The notes: a model not told the origin generated them from the letters alone. Positions 19,557-30,873 are shown, counted from the first letter of the stretch. The stretch: DNA of 58,506 nt from an uncultured Clostridia bacterium (GCA_947590905.1 CANQCU010000008.1:1-58506), one strand, 5' to 3'. Program-made: numbers and translations.

Positions 19557-20662
19557 TTACAATTCTTTTTTTACTAGTTCCAATGCTTCTAATATAACTT
19601 TATCCATATCATAATATTTATATGCTCCAAGTCTTCCTCCAAATATTACATTACTGTCTTGTTTAGAAAGTTTTTGGTATTTTTCATATAAGCTATTGTT
19701 CTTATCATTATTTATCGGATAATAGGCTTCTTTTTCTCTATTCCAGCTATCTGGATATTCTTTTGTTATAACTGTTTTTGGACTTTCAGTATCAAATTCA
19801 AAATGTTTATGTTCTATTATTCTTGTATAAGGAATTTCATATTCAGTATAATTTACTACTGCGTTTCCTTGATAGTTTTGCTCGTCTAAAATTTCTGTCT
19901 CAAATCTTAGACTTCTATATTCAAGTTCACCAAATTTGTAGTCATAGTATTTGTCTATTGGCCCTGTAAATAGTATTTTTTCTGCAACACCCATTAAATT
20001 TTCTCTATCGTCAAAGAAGTCTGTATTTAGTCTTACTTCTATTCCGCTCAAGCATTTTTTCTACTATTTTTGTATACCCTCCTATTGGTATTCCTTGGTA
20101 TCTATCATTAAAATAGTTATTGTCATATACAAATCTAACTGGCAATCTTTTTATTATAAAGCTTGGAAGTTCTGTTGCTTTTCTTCCCCATTGTTTTTCT
20201 GTATATCCTTTTACTAATTTTTCATATATTGTTTTTCCGAACTAAACTTATTGCTTGTTCTTCTACATTTTTTGGTTCTCCAATTTGAGCATTTTTTCTT
20301 TCTTCTTCTATTTTTTCCTTTGCTTCTTTTGGTGTTTTTACTCCCCATAATTTATTAAATGTATTCATATTAAATGGCATATTATATAGTTCATTTTTAT
20401 ATATTGCTACTGGTGAATTGATATAATTATTAAAGTCTGCAAATTTATTTATATATTCCCACACTTCTTTATTACTTGTATGGAATATATGTGCACCATA
20501 CTTATGTACATTTATTCCTTCAATATTTTCTGTATAAATATTTCCTGCTATATGTGGTCTTTTGTCTATTACTAAACATTTTTTTCCTCTTTTTTTTGCT
20601 TCATGAGCAAATATTGCTCCATATAATCCAGCTCCTACTATAAGATAATCGTATTTTTTCAT
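19557..20662 (-). CDS. glf: UDP-galactopyranose mutase, with two CGGA recoding sites
   Basis: 367 residues, typical for Glf. The N-terminal FAD-binding motif is VGAGLYGAIFAHEA, followed by HKYGAHIFHT. It converts UDP-galactopyranose to UDP-galactofuranose. Two sites are needed. GTT CGGA AAA at complement(20236-20239) gives Gly142 in SLVGKTIYEKLVKGYT, a family-conserved stretch. GAG CGGA ATA at complement(20043-20046) gives Gly206 in MLEGIEVRLNTDF. Under the standard code the gene is in three pieces. It ends the polysaccharide operon and implies that galactofuranose is in the polymer. Confidence 0.94.
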
Positions 20663-20672
20663 AACTCCCCCA

Positions 20673-22118
20673 TTATATTCCTACTACATTTTTTATTTTT
20701 TTTATAATTTCACCTACTAATTCATCTTTTAGAATTACTAAAACTACTACGTATATAAATACTCCAATTCCTACTTGGAATAATAATGGTGAAATTCCAT
20801 ATTTTATGAAGCTTCCTATTATCATGCATACTGCAAACATTACTAAACTCGCGATTAAATAATTTTTTGCACTTTTGAAAATTTCTTTAAGATTAAAGTC
20901 TTTTCTTACAAAGTAAAGTTGTAAACTTGTTACTGTTGCTTCTGCAAGTACTGTTCCCACTGATGCTCCTATTGCTCCAAATTTCCATATTAAGCACATG
21001 TTCATAATAAAGTTTACTATTGCCCCACAAACTACTGATGTTGTAAATTCTTTTTGTCTCTTTGTTGGAAGCAAATATTGTGTTCCTATTACATTACTCA
21101 TTCCAATTAAAAGTAATATTGGTGTTATTACTTTCATAAGTACTGCTACTCTATCATATCCTTGTCCAAAGAATAGTGGAACAAACATATCTGCTACAGA
21201 TATTATTCCAAATATCATTGGAAATGCAAGCAAAAATACAACTCTAAATGATTTTTTCATATATGCCATTACTGTCTTTTTCTGTCCGTTGACAAAGCTG
21301 TTAGATATTCTAGGTAACATTACCGTTCCAAGTGATGTTACAACTGTAAGTAGCACTTTTACTATTTTTTGACTTTGATCATAATATCCAACTTCAGATT
21401 TATCTAAGATTATTGTTCCTATCATGGTTCTATCAAATATTGTATAAACTTGTATTGCTATTTGTGGTATAAATAATACTATTGTTGGTTTTAAGTGTTT
21501 AAGTATATTTAGTTCTCGTATTTTTACCTTATCTATAAATTTCGGTAAACTTATCCATAATGATGCATTTCCAGCTACTATTGATATTACGTAAATAATA
21601 AAATATAAATATAAATCTTCTGGTTCTTTTACAAACATGAAAATGCTTATTATACTTATTATTTTTACTACGGTATTTCTTAAAACTGTTTTTTTAAATT
21701 CTTCTAGTCCTTGGAAAAACCAACTTATATCTATACAAGTTCCAGCAATTTCTATTAGTAATATTTTGTAAAATATTGTATAAGTATTATTTCCTGTACT
21801 AGCAAATATAAAATAGAACAATGCTAATGATATTATTATTGTAATTGTTCTAAGTAAAACAATTTCCCAGAAAGTTTTACTATATGCTTTTCTATCTCCT
21901 TGATTATAAGCTATTTCTCTTTGTCCATATAAAGCTATTCCAAGTGATCCAAATAAAATAAAATATGCAGAAATAGAGGTAGTATAACTAAATATTCCTA
22001 TATTTTCCGCTCCTAACACCCTTGATATATATGGTGTTGTAATAAGTGGTAATATAAGCACTAATATTTGATATGATAGATTATATATATAGTTTTTTGT
22101 TACACTTTTTTTCTGCAT
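20673..22118 (-). CDS. Oligosaccharide flippase (Wzx/MurJ-MATE superfamily)
   Basis: 481 residues with about 12-14 hydrophobic segments. The N-terminal pattern is LPLITTPYISRVLGAENIGIF, typical of polysaccharide flippases of the RfbX/Wzx type. It moves lipid-linked repeat units across the membrane. It begins 18 bp after the upstream glycosyltransferase and ends 10 bp before glf. No in-frame CGG. Confidence 0.92.
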   Translation of the reverse strand: MQKKSVTKNYIYNLSYQILVLILPLITTPYISRVLGAENIGIFSYTTSISAYFILFGSLGIALYGQREIAYNQGDRKAYSKTFWEIVLLRTITIIISLALFYFIFASTGNNTYTIFYKILLIEIAGTCIDISWFFQGLEEFKKTVLRNTVVKIISIISIFMFVKEPEDLYLYFIIYVISIVAGNASLWISLPKFIDKVKIRELNILKHLKPTIVLFIPQIAIQVYTIFDRTMIGTIILDKSEVGYYDQSQKIVKVLLTVVTSLGTVMLPRISNSFVNGQKKTVMAYMKKSFRVVFLLAFPMIFGIISVADMFVPLFFGQGYDRVAVLMKVITPILLLIGMSNVIGTQYLLPTKRQKEFTTSVVCGAIVNFIMNMCLIWKFGAIGASVGTVLAEATVTSLQLYFVRKDFNLKEIFKSAKNYLIASLVMFAVCMIIGSFIKYGISPLLFQVGIGVFIYVVVLVILKDELVGEIIKKIKNVVGI

Positions 22119-22136
22119 CTTTTTATCCCTTCATTA

Positions 22137-23199
22137 TTATATATTTAAATTTTGTAATTCTTTTATTGCTTGAGTTAAATATTTACCTTGCATTAGTTCT
22201 TGTGCAATAACTTTGCTATTTTCTTGCATTTCTTTATATTCTTCTTCTGTTATTTTTTGCAATTCATAGCTTATGTCATCTAATTTGTCTATTATTATTC
22301 CTACTTTATTTTTTAATACGAATTCTGCCATAGCAGATTTTCTCCATACTATTACTGGCAAACAAGCTGTTAAATATAATGAAATCTTATGCGGATTATT
22401 ATATTTTAAATATTCTCCAAAAGGTCCGTGTACATTCTTCTATTGTTTCTCCATCCCATACAAGTCCGAAGCTTCCTTCTATCTCTTCTACTAATTTATC
22501 TGGTAAGAATTTTCCTTTATAGTTTACATTTGTCTCTCCTTCTTCTTTTTCATATCCTGCTCCATAAAGGTTAAATTCTACATTTTTTACGTCTTTCAAG
22601 TGTTTAAGATATTCCGCTTTTTCCTTGCTTAAATTGCCTGCTATTACTACTGGTAAATCTTTTGTTCTTGGTTTTAAATTTTTAGGATTTTCTAATATAT
22701 AGTCAAATATTTTTAACTCGAATATTTTGCTAGTTTCTACATTACATATTTCTACTATTTTGTTTTTCATTCTATTGTTGTGTGCTATTATATATGTTGC
22801 TCTTTTTAATACTTCTCTATCTTCTTTTACAACTCTGGGCATTTGTCCCATTCGTAATGAATCTAAATCATGTATTAATAATACTGTTTTTATTTCTAAT
22901 TTTTGTAGCTTATCCATTATCTTTTCAAAACCTAACATTGAATTTATTAATGGATATTGTATTACTAGCATATCTTCTTTGTTTAAATTTTCAATTGTTT
23001 TTTCCCATATTTTATTGTTTTTTCTGTAATCTATAAATTGCTTGAATTTCATTATCTTCTTTTGTTGTACCCCATATTTAGTAGGTATATAGAATTTTTT
23101 AAAATCTAATTTATCTAGTATATATTCTACATCTTCTCTTGCTTTTGTTGAAGCATTGTATTCACCTTGTGGAGTACCTTCACACACATAATAATTCAT
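22137..23199 (-). CDS. Glycosyltransferase (Gtf3 / galactofuranosyltransferase-like), with one CGGA recoding site
   Basis: 353 residues when ACA CGGA CCT at complement(22425-22428) is read as Gly258, giving TGPFGEYLKYNNPHK. That segment is the nucleotide-sugar-binding signature of this GT family, and the zero frame stops 9 codons later, destroying it. The N-terminal half has LLIHDLDSLRMG and AHNNRMK motifs seen in Gtf3-like and putative galactofuranosyl enzymes. With glf nearby, galactofuranose transfer is plausible (inference). Confidence 0.82.
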
Positions 23200-23208
23200 T
23201 TTTTCCCT

Positions 23209-25696
23209 CTATCTTTTTAAAAAGTATTCTTCTAATTTTTTTGCTTCTGTTTTTATATCATATCCTGCTTTCTTTATATCGTTTTTTCTATCTTCTCTTT
23301 CTATTGTATTTTCTGTTTTTTCTAATATTATTTTTGCCCATTCTTCTTCGTTTTTATCTAATGAAATGAATTCAAAATATTCTGACATTTTTGATTTTTT
23401 TGATATTACTTTATCTGATGCAAATGTGCTAAGACCTGATGCTTGTGCCTCTATAAGTGCAACTGGAAGTCCTTCGAATAATGACGGAAATACAAATATA
23501 TCCATAGCTTGCATAATGTTTTGTATATCATCTCTTTTTCCTAAAAATGATATCTTATTTTCTAAATTCATCTCTTTTGCTAATGTTTTTAAGTTTTCTT
23601 CCTCTTCTCCTTGTCCGAATAATAATCAAATGTGAATTTTCATTTTTCTTAACTATTTCTTTAAATATCTTTATTAAAAATATTTGATTCTTTTGGAAAT
23701 GTAGTCTTCCAATATTTCCTATAACAAGTTTGTCTTCTAATTTTAAATCTTTTCTATATTCTTTTCTAATTTCTGGGTTATATTTATATTTATCTAAATC
23801 TATTGCATTATTTACTATTAAATATTTAGAACTTTCTCGTACACTTGGATAATAAAACCATTTTCCAGCTTCTTCTGAACATGCCCAAAAGTCTGTTGCA
23901 TATTCTCCTAATATTAGTTTGTTTAGCCTATGAAGCATTCCTCTTAAGAAACCATCCATATTTCTAGAATTATGGCTATGTATTATTCTTCTTTTTATTC
24001 CATACTTTTTCGCATATATTAAATAATCTATATTTGCTAAACTACAAACATTTACCCATATTGTAGTATATTCTTTTGCATGTTCTTCAAAGAATTTTTT
24101 CATATCTTCTTTATATTTTTTTCTGTCTTTGCTTCTTGCTGTTATTCTATAAATTTCTCCACCAAGTTTTTTAATTTCTTCTTCATATGCAACTATTTCT
24201 GTATTACATAGGAAGTCAAATTTTATTTTTTCTCTGTCTATATTTCTGTAATAATTCATTATTACGCTTTCTACGCCACCTGGATTTTCTGTTATTCCAA
24301 ATACTAATACTTTTTCTTCTTTATTTTCTTCCTGTTTACTTTTCTTTTTTAGTTTGCTAATTACGTATTTTTCTATATCTACCCATCTTTCTATGATAAT
24401 ATATCCTACTATTACTGTTACAAGCCTTGCTATTCCTGCCTTACTTAATACTTCTAGATAAAGATATCCATCCATTGGGTGTAAGTAAATTGTATATGAA
24501 AGATATCCATAAATAAGTATCCATAAGTTTAGATTTTTTCCATTATTGTATTTTATTTTATTATATATAACTGTAAAGAATGCTGACATTATTCCTTGTA
24601 AAACTACTATTCCTAAAATACCAAAGTCGTTCATCCATCTTCGATATGCTGTATATATATTTCCTACCATTTCATCTTCATAATATATAAATTCTAGATG
24701 TCCCGATTCTCTTTCTGATATTTTGTAGTCTGTTATTCCAAAAGAGTCTAAGTTTGATATAAGGTTATAAAAGGTTTCTTCTCCTCTAACCATTTTTATT
24801 TGTTTTTCATTATTTACATATTGATTGAAGCATTCTATTGAGCCACCACAATAATAAGTAATATAATCAAATATTCCTTTTGTGTTTATTCTTCCTACAA
24901 GTGATGCACTATAATAGAATATAATTAGTCCAATAATTCCTGCTAATCCAAGTTTCATTATTGTACTTATTTTTATATGCTTTTTCCATAAATTTTTGCA
25001 AGACCACAATATTATTGTTATAGTAATCATTTCTACGATGAAATCTATAATCATTCCTCTATTAGATTGTATTATATATAATATAATGAAAAGTAATGTT
25101 GGTATTAAATAGTGTATATTATTTTTTGCTACTTTTAGCTTGTCCTTATCTTCTACTATTATATTATTTATATATATCAAAGTTAAAGCTAATGCACTTG
25201 CAATTACTGGGCAATGCATAAGTGTTAAATATCCAGGAAGATCAACATCTTTGTTATATGATGTATGTTCTTTAAATAACGTTAGTGCATTTGAAAATCC
25301 TGTAAATTTTCCGTATCTAGATGCTATATCGAATACTACTAATAGTTGCAAACATACTGTTAACAAGCAATATATTGTTATTATAAAAATAACAGCTCTT
25401 GGTACATTTATTTTTTTTAGTATTGCTTTTGATTCTTTGCATTTTGTCTTTTTTTCATAAATTTTTTGCGTAAAGTAAGAAACCCCTATAAATTCTATAG
25501 CTCCTAGTAACAATATTAAAAATGTAGCTACTGACATGTTAATTCCCCAGTTTTCTACATTTACAACTGCACAAAGTACACTAAATGTGTACATTGCTAT
25601 AAAAATTATAGAAGGTTGCATGATTTCTTTTTTAAATAAAAAATATGAACCTATTAGTAATATTATAAAACATATTAATAATAAATATATTAACAT
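23209..25696 (-). CDS. Fusion of a Wzy-like O-antigen polymerase and a GT4 glycosyltransferase, with one CGGA recoding site
   Basis: 828 residues. Residues 1 to about 440 are a polytopic membrane domain resembling oligosaccharide repeat-unit polymerases. A charged linker (KLKKKSKQEENKEEK) leads to a GT4 domain starting VLVFGITENPGGVESVIMNYY, with the C-terminal LFEGLPVALIEAQASG signature. ATT CGGA CAA at complement(23614-23617) gives Gly694 in LIIIGQGEEEENLKTL, matching the family's common IVGxGP stretch. Without the shift the reading runs into a nonsense Arg-rich tail. The join between the two halves is continuous in one frame and is not a recoding artefact. Confidence 0.83.
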
Positions 25697-25711
25697 TGCT
25701 TCTCCTTCTTG

Positions 25712-26716
25712 TTATCTTCTAAATTGAATTTGTCTTACTCTCGCAATAAGCATTGTTAAAAAATATAGCTTATACTTTATTGTAAATAAAGTTATTTTTC
25801 TAGTTAAAGAAAGTGCTTCGTAATTTGAACTTTTAATTCCTTCTTTAAATTCTGGTATATTACAGATTTCTTTCATTTTTTTTATTTGTTTTGTAGAACT
25901 TAAATTGTTTTCTTTATTGAAAGCAAAATTGACTGAAATAAGTAATATATGATAAGCAATATAGTTATTAACTTTCTTAATAGCTTCTTCATCTTTTGAA
26001 TATTCTTTTTCTATATATCTTTTAGCAATTTGCATAGATTTTAAAATTTTATCTGCATATCCTTGATCGTATTTTCTAACTGCTGAAGAAGCATTGAATC
26101 TATAGTTGTACAAAGCCTTATTTAAAATATAAACTTTGTTTATATTTTTACATGCTTTCATGCAAAATAATGCATCTTCTCCTATTTTTACTTCTTCATC
26201 AAATTGTACATCTTTTATAGCTTCTCTTTTCCATAATTTTGCCCAAGTGAAGCCTGTCCCTGTTTGTACATTTAATATACTAAATAAAAATTCTTCTTTA
26301 TTTAAATATATATTTTTTTCTTTCGTAATTTGTTCTATTTTTTTATCATATACCCTGTTATAACCACAAAGTACACAATCAGATTCTGTTTGTTTTAAGT
26401 TTTTTAATAACTCTTCTATATAATTTTCTTCGGCATAGTCATCACCATCTATAAAGGCAATATACTGTCCTTTTGCTAACCTCATACCATGATTTCTAGC
26501 TGATGATACTCCAGAATTTTCTTTGTTTAATATCTGTATTCTTTTATCTTTTTTTGCAAATGATTCGCATATTTCTTTTGATTTATCAGTAGAACCGTCG
26601 TTTATTAATATAATTTCTAGATTTTTATAAGTTTGATTTATAACGCTTTCTAAACATTTACTTAAATATTTTTCAGTATTATATACTGGTATTATTATTG
26701 ATACTAAATCTTCCAT
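25712..26716 (-). CDS. Family 2 glycosyltransferase
   Basis: 334 residues. N-terminal GT-A fold with VSIIIPVYNTEKYLSKCLESV, the INDGSTDKS nucleotide-binding motif and the DGDD metal motif near residue 90. Part of the polysaccharide operon, 15 bp before the Wzy-GT4 gene. Donor and acceptor cannot be predicted. Confidence 0.92.
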   Translation of the reverse strand: MEDLVSIIIPVYNTEKYLSKCLESVINQTYKNLEIILINDGSTDKSKEICESFAKKDKRIQILNKENSGVSSARNHGMRLAKGQYIAFIDGDDYAEENYIEELLKNLKQTESDCVLCGYNRVYDKKIEQITKEKNIYLNKEEFLFSILNVQTGTGFTWAKLWKREAIKDVQFDEEVKIGEDALFCMKACKNINKVYILNKALYNYRFNASSAVRKYDQGYADKILKSMQIAKRYIEKEYSKDEEAIKKVNNYIAYHILLISVNFAFNKENNLSSTKQIKKMKEICNIPEFKEGIKSSNYEALSLTRKITLFTIKYKLYFLTMLIARVRQIQFRR

Positions 26717-26723
26717 TTATTAC

Positions 26724-27515
26724 CTAAAAGCTCTTTTTATATTTCTTTCCTGCAAATTTTGCCATAAGGAAAGAGCTTCCTTTTTTTATCCAATTTATTT
26801 TTTCAATGTCTATTACATTAACTTCTTCATATTTTATGTTATTTTTGTTTATCCAAACATTAAGTAAAATTTCTGAAATTCTACCAAAAAATCTAGCGTG
26901 GAAATTATTATATTTTGATACATCTATTCTTTTTTCTAGTTCAAATAGTATATCAAATAGCCATGTACAATACTCATCTAATAATTCTTTTTTCATAATA
27001 AACATATTAAACATATGTGCTGATGTTGCCTTAGATAGCTTATTAAATTCTTTTAAATATTCTGGATATTTTTCTTCTAATATTTTCTTTGTTTCATCTA
27101 ATGGTTCAACATACATTGTGTGTTTATAATGTGAATATATTGTTTCTATGTAATACCTTCTTTTTTTAGATAGTATTACATCTGCTTTTTCTAAAATTTT
27201 ATCTGCTTCTTCTAAAGTAAGTGCTTTCTCTACTCTAGAGTCTATATCTTTTGGTAAATTCTTTTGCACACAAAAATGCCTTCTATAATGAGCAAGGCCT
27301 ATATAATCAGCTTTTAAGTTTTTCCACGCCCAATATAACCCGGTTAATTCACAGTAATACGGATTTTTACTAGATATATTTTCGCCAGTATTATCAGGTT
27401 GATAGCCGAAGTTGTCATCTTTTCCATCCATTCCAACGCATACAGGTATATACATTTTGTCGCTTGGCATTTTATATTTCTTATGGGTTGTAACTATTAC
27501 CTTAATATCTTTCAC
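26724..27515 (-). CDS. DUF4422 glycosyltransferase
   Basis: 263 residues. Hallmarks of DUF4422: VIVTTHKKYKMP at the N-terminus, then NISSKNPYYCELTGLYWAW and GLAHYRRHF. Members are capsular polysaccharide glycosyltransferases. It is the first gene of the polysaccharide operon, 7 bp before the GT2 gene. Confidence 0.88.
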   Translation of the reverse strand: MKDIKVIVTTHKKYKMPSDKMYIPVCVGMDGKDDNFGYQPDNTGENISSKNPYYCELTGLYWAWKNLKADYIGLAHYRRHFCVQKNLPKDIDSRVEKALTLEEADKILEKADVILSKKRRYYIETIYSHYKHTMYVEPLDETKKILEEKYPEYLKEFNKLSKATSAHMFNMFIMKKELLDEYCTWLFDILFELEKRIDVSKYNNFHARFFGRISEILLNVWINKNNIKYEEVNVIDIEKINWIKKGSSFLMAKFAGKKYKKSF

Positions 27516-27603
27516 TCTATCTAGTCCTTTCTCAAATTTTAGCGTTCCATGTCTATTATACTTTTTCTAAATACAAAAGTCAATGTTTTTTACCAATAGT
27601 TAC

Positions 27604-27677
27604 TTGACTTTATTTCTTAATTATTTTAAGATTAGCTTCGTCGCTCAAAAATTGTAAAAATATGTAAATTTTTGAGC
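27604..27677 (+). promoter_or_regulatory. Promoter and leader hairpin of the AgrC-like kinase
   Basis: TTGACT (27604-27609), 17-base spacer, TAAGAT (27627-27632), followed by an 11-bp perfect inverted repeat GCTCAAAAATT/AATTTTTGAGC at 27643-27677, a few bases before the GGAGG site. The hairpin could be an operator or an RNA element controlling translation. Confidence 0.5.
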
Positions 27678-27695
27678 TTACACGGAGGATAAAAT

Positions 27696-28623
27696 ATGTT
27701 GAATTTTATAAGTAATTTTCGCCAACTATGCACTACTCATTTTTTCATTTTTAAAACTGCTTGCAAAAAAAGTAAACTAATTATAACTACGATTTCTTTA
27801 TTTTTGCTTTTAATTATTATACTTCAAATACATCTTATTTTTTATTGTAAAAATGTTATTCCCTTTCACTCAGTTATCATTTTTCTTATATTAACAATTT
27901 TAAGTTTTGGTGTAAGTATTTATACTTTGTTTCAGACTTTAAATTTAGAAAAAGTAAATAAAATTTTAGAAGATGAAAAACTTCATAATAAAGCTTTGAA
28001 AGTTATGCATGATGGCATAAGGGTTTTTAAGCATGATTTTAGCAATATTATGCAGGCTCTTGAAGGATATATTATAAATGATGATATTATCCGGTTTAAA
28101 AAAGTATTTTAGGGGAATTAAAAAAGACTGCAATAGTATAACTAACTTAGAAGTTCTTAATTCTAATCTCGTTAAGGACCCAGCTTTATATAGTTTAATC
28201 TCTTCTAAATATAATCTTTCTTTAAAGAAAAATATATCTTTTAACATTGATATTGTAATTAATTTTGATGTTATTCCTATATCCTCTTATGTACTTACTA
28301 GAATTTTGGGAATTTTATTTGATAATGCGATAGAGGCTGCAAGTGTTTCAAAGGAAAAAGAAATTTATTTTAGGGTTTTTAAATCTTTTAGCTCAGCATC
28401 TGTAAAAAAATATATAATTTCTATTGAAAATTCTTATTTGGATAAAAATATTGATTTAAATAAAATTCGTGAAAAAGGTTATACTTCTAAGTCTAAAGAA
28501 AAAGGTTCTCATGGAATTGGATTATGGGAGGTTAATAAAATTTTAAAGAAGAATGAGAATTTGAATTTGTATACGAGTAAGAATGAGAAGTTTTTTATTC
28601 AACAGTTAGAAATATTTGAGTAA
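27696..28623 (+). CDS. AgrC-type sensor histidine kinase (GHKL), with one CGGT recoding site
   Basis: 308 residues when ATC CGGT TTA at 28092-28095 is read as Gly133. Two N-terminal membrane segments are followed by a dimerisation region with the likely phospho-His in RVFKHDFSNIMQ. The GHKL ATPase follows, with LFDNAIEAA (N box) and SHGIGLWEVN (G box). In AgrC relatives the aligned segment after the phospho-His helix reads GLKKYF-like, so Gly is expected. No response regulator, AgrB or AgrD gene lies beside it. It has only two membrane segments where AgrC usually has more. Confidence 0.83.
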
Positions 28624-28771
28624 ATATTATATAAAAGGTGGCTTCGCCATATGTACGGATTTGCTTTGCAAACCGCAACTTACAATTTAATAATTTATAT
28701 GTAAGTTGCTTAAGTATCGCACTTCGCTTGCGCTACGTTTGATCGCTTACGCAGTTTTTCAATAATATTTA
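28621..28771 (-). repeat. Hairpin repeat, copy C
   Basis: Outer arms TAAATATTAT / ATAATATTTA include the kinase stop codon. The core, read on the minus strand, is CTGCGTAAGCGATCAAACGT, then AGCGCAAGCGAAGTGCGA, then AGCAACTTACATATAAATTA and its partner AATTGTAAGTTGCG. Confidence 0.78.
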
Positions 28772-28779
28772 TATTGCTT

Positions 28780-29470
28780 TTAATTAATCTCTAAATCTTC
28801 TATAATTTTCCACGTTCCATTTATTTCTGGAAGTACCTTAAAGCTTAAAAGTTCCTTTGTTACAGGATGGTAAAAGCTTAGTTTATACGCCCAAAGTGCT
28901 ATCTGTTTGCCTCTTCCTCTTGTTCCATATTTTTGGTCTCCATATATGCTATGAGAAATATTTGCAAGTTGAACTCTTATTTGATGATGTCTACCTGTAT
29001 GAAGTAGTATTTTTACAACAGATAAGTCTATTTCTTCATTGTATTTTAAGACTTCATAATCTAACTTTGCAAGTTTCGCATTTTTATTTTTTTCGTCTGT
29101 AACCTTGCTCATATTCTTTTTCTCATTTTTTACTAGATAGTTCTCAAGTGTTCCTTTTTTATTTTCAAATTTTCCATCTGCAACTACTAGATATTCTTTT
29201 ATAAATTTTCTTTCTCTTACTTCTTCACTAAGTCTTGCTGCTGATTTTGAAGTCTTAGCAAATACCATAACTCCACCGAACCGGTCTATCTAATCTATGT
29301 ATTAATGCTAAATAGACATTCCCTGGCTTTTCATATTTTTCTTTTAGATATTCTTTTATAATTGTTAACATATCTAAATCTTCTGTTTTATCAGATTGTG
29401 ATGGAATGTTTGGTATTTTTTCTACTACTATAATATGATTATCTTCATATATTACATTTAATTTCTGCAT
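28780..29470 (-). CDS. RluA/RluD-family pseudouridine synthase, with one CGGT recoding site
   Basis: 229 residues in the recoded reading. The catalytic-Asp motif is HRLDRPVGGVMVFAKTSKSA. GTT CGGT GGA at complement(29275-29278) supplies the first Gly of the GG pair (Gly65), invariant in this family; in the zero frame the protein stops six codons later. The C-terminal half has LLHTGRHHQIRVQLA. It isomerises uridine in ribosomal RNA. It starts immediately after the methyltransferase stop codon, so the two are coupled. No S4 domain is present. Confidence 0.93.
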
Positions 29471-30334
29471 TTAATTCTCCCATCTACCGTATATTCCACA
29501 TGGTAAAACTAATTTTGAATTTTTCATTGGAAGTCCTATTTCTCCTGAATAAACTTTTCCATTGTGTTCTTTTTCAATTGTTAAGTTTAATATATTTTCT
29601 AAAACTTTACTTGATATTCCTGTTGTATATGAGTTTATCAAGAAAAATAGAGGATTATCACTTAAAACTTTTGAACATAAATCTACTAGGTCATATATAT
29701 TATCTTCAAATTGCCACACTTCTCCATTTGCACCTCTTCCATAAGAAGGCGGATCCATTATAATTGCATGATACTTATTGCCTCTTCTTATTTCACGATT
29801 TACAAATTTTATAACATCATCTACTATGTATCTAACTGGTCTATCTCCTAAATTAGAACTTTCAACATTTTCTTTTGCCCAAGTTACCATTCCTTTTGAA
29901 CTATCAACATGGCAAACACTTGCACCTGCACTAAGGCATGCAACTGTTGCTCCACCTGTATATGCAAAGAGGTTAAGCACCTTTATTTCTCTTTTTGAGT
30001 TCTTTATTTTGTTTATCATCCAGTCCCAATTAACAGCTTGCTCTGGGAATAAACCTGTATGTTTAAATCCCATTGGTTTTATGTTAAAAGTTAAATTTTT
30101 ATATTTTATTTGCCATGATTTTGGAAGACTAGTCTTATATTCCCAGCTTCCACCACCTGTTTTACTTCTATTATATTTTGCATTTTGCTTTTTCCATTCT
30201 TCAGGTCTTTGTTTTTCTTTCCAAATTATCTGTGGATCTGGTCTAACTAAAATAATATCTTTCCATTTTTCTAACTTTTCGCCATTTGCCATATCTATTA
30301 TTTCATAATCTACCCAGTCTTTTGCAACTTCCAT
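29471..30334 (-). CDS. Class I SAM-dependent rRNA methyltransferase (RlmI/RlmK-like)
   Basis: 287 residues. SAM-binding motif NLFAYTGGATVACLSAGA near residue 140, then the acidic VDSSKGMV, and the catalytic motif MDPPSYGRG near 205. It lacks an N-terminal PUA domain, unlike RlmI. It forms a two-gene RNA-modification unit with the pseudouridine synthase. Confidence 0.82.
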   Translation of the reverse strand: MEVAKDWVDYEIIDMANGEKLEKWKDIILVRPDPQIIWKEKQRPEEWKKQNAKYNRSKTGGGSWEYKTSLPKSWQIKYKNLTFNIKPMGFKHTGLFPEQAVNWDWMINKIKNSKREIKVLNLFAYTGGATVACLSAGASVCHVDSSKGMVTWAKENVESSNLGDRPVRYIVDDVIKFVNREIRRGNKYHAIIMDPPSYGRGANGEVWQFEDNIYDLVDLCSKVLSDNPLFFLINSYTTGISSKVLENILNLTIEKEHNGKVYSGEIGLPMKNSKLVLPCGIYGRWEN

Positions 30335-30494
30335 TTCTCTATTTTTTATCCTTTCTTTAAGATATTTCTTATTCTATTATTACACAAGAGTTTAATATAT
30401 TTTTTTGAAATAAAAGCTTGACAAGCCTATTGCTTAATGATTACCAATGTATTTTCTTGAAAATAAATATATATTAAACTTGTAATATTGCTTT

Positions 30495-30596
30495 TTATAT
30501 GTTAGATAATATATTAAAAAAACTAAAAATTAAATATACATTAATTGCACAAAGGCTTGCCCCAAACACTAATAAAGTTATTATTATTTTTTTCAT
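30495..30596 (-). CDS. Possible 33-residue hydrophobic peptide
   Basis: Starts MKKIIITLLVFGASLC, is wholly hydrophobic after two Lys, and is preceded by GGGGGT nine bases upstream of the ATG. It looks like a free-standing signal or membrane peptide. No family is recognised, and AT-rich spacer could give such an ORF by chance. It is the only candidate gene in 30335-30847. Confidence 0.3.
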   Translation of the reverse strand: MKKIIITLLVFGASLCAINVYLIFSFFNILSNI

Positions 30597-30749
30597 TTGT
30601 AATACCCCCAAAAAAATATTATATTTCTCTTAAAATATATATTCTTTTAAGATGGTTTTATTACAAATTTTAGTCTAAAAATTTTGCTAATTTTCTCTCT
30701 ATTTTCCTTAATTTCGAATTTTTTTATAATACTTTAAATAATAATTTAT

Positions 30750-30873
30750 TTTTTTCTTTTATTTTATAAGTTTTTTTATTTTTCTAGTTTTTCTTTTATT
30801 TTATAACTTCTTTACTTTTCTAGTTTTTCTTTTATTTTATAACTTTTTTATTTTTCTAGTTCTTCTTTTATTT
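30750..30873. repeat. Tandem repeat covering the uvrC 3' end
   Basis: A unit of about 36 bp is repeated three and a half times. On the minus strand it reads ATAAAAGAAGAACTAGAAAA with TAA and AAGTTATAAA following. The first unit contains the last codons and stop of uvrC (KEELEK stop); the later units are decayed copies downstream. Confidence 0.7.
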
